A stretch of DNA of 11,311 nucleotides. It comes from Baffinella frigidus. Lineage: Eukaryota; Cryptophyceae; Cryptomonadales; Baffinellaceae. The stretch itself is not shown here. The stretch is taken from contig MU646325.1 of assembly GCA_026770585.1 (NCBI GenBank), positions 1,291,444-1,302,754 on the forward strand. Reading direction: 5' to 3'. Numbering within the stretch: the stretch's first letter is position 1. Below: more notes on the stretch, generated by a model. That model was not told the origin of the DNA, ran no database searches, and worked only from the letters and a program-made list of their open reading frames with translations.

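Noticed and set aside
117-11311. A dynein pseudogene because of the in-frame stops between blocks
   Set aside because: All 29 blocks keep frame at GT-AG sites, and P-loops, Walker B and sensor I are intact; stops occur only in introns and echoes.

Overview
The window is nuclear DNA from a flagellated eukaryote. It holds an internal piece of one plus-strand gene, an axonemal dynein heavy chain, cut into 29 recognisable exons by 28 GT-AG introns. Joined at the sites proposed here, the exons give 2010 nt, an uninterrupted 670-codon frame. It runs from the end of the dynein linker domain through all of AAA1 (P-loop, Walker B, sensor I) to the P-loop and Walker B of AAA2. Neither end of the gene is present. 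The family is certain. The paralogue is not; the wording of AAA1 and AAA2 looks most like single-headed inner-arm heavy chains (DNAH1/3/6/7/12-like).

The introns are the striking part. Almost all are made of degenerate plant/algal-type telomere repeat, nearly always with the C-rich strand (CCCTAAA and variants CCCTCAA, CCCTGAA, CCCTACA, CCCCAAA, CCCGAAA) in the sense direction. Only about 18% of the window is coding. Exons are short (35-123 nt) and GC-rich; introns average about 330 bp. A TTTAGGG-type repeat, an axonemal dynein and GC-rich codons fit a green alga, perhaps a large-genome prasinophyte; other algae with the same telomere repeat are not excluded.

Layout: 1-116, end of an upstream intron; 117-4622, linker exons 1-9, with an exon 2 duplication, an exon 4 triplication and a 0.84-kb intron 8 full of exon echoes and a GGAATTGGAGC minisatellite; 4886-5296, last linker exons; 5553-8377, AAA1 exons 12-20; 8730-9582, the AAA1-AAA2 connection; 9794-11311, AAA2 up to its Walker B motif.

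Many introns carry damaged copies of the neighbouring exon edge, or short direct repeats across the two splice sites (GTGCACAC in intron 26, about 10 bp in intron 5, 11 bp in intron 9). A few show a switch from G-strand to C-strand repeat, as if two telomere-capped ends were joined. At about nine donors the telomere heptamer begins in register at the T of the donor GT. Together these suggest, as an inference, that introns here arose by break repair or tandem duplication with telomere-repeat addition. A small family of 40-bp elements with AAGTTGAC / GTCAACTT inverted ends is a second, independent intronic repeat. No RNA gene, CRISPR array, promoter or second gene was found.
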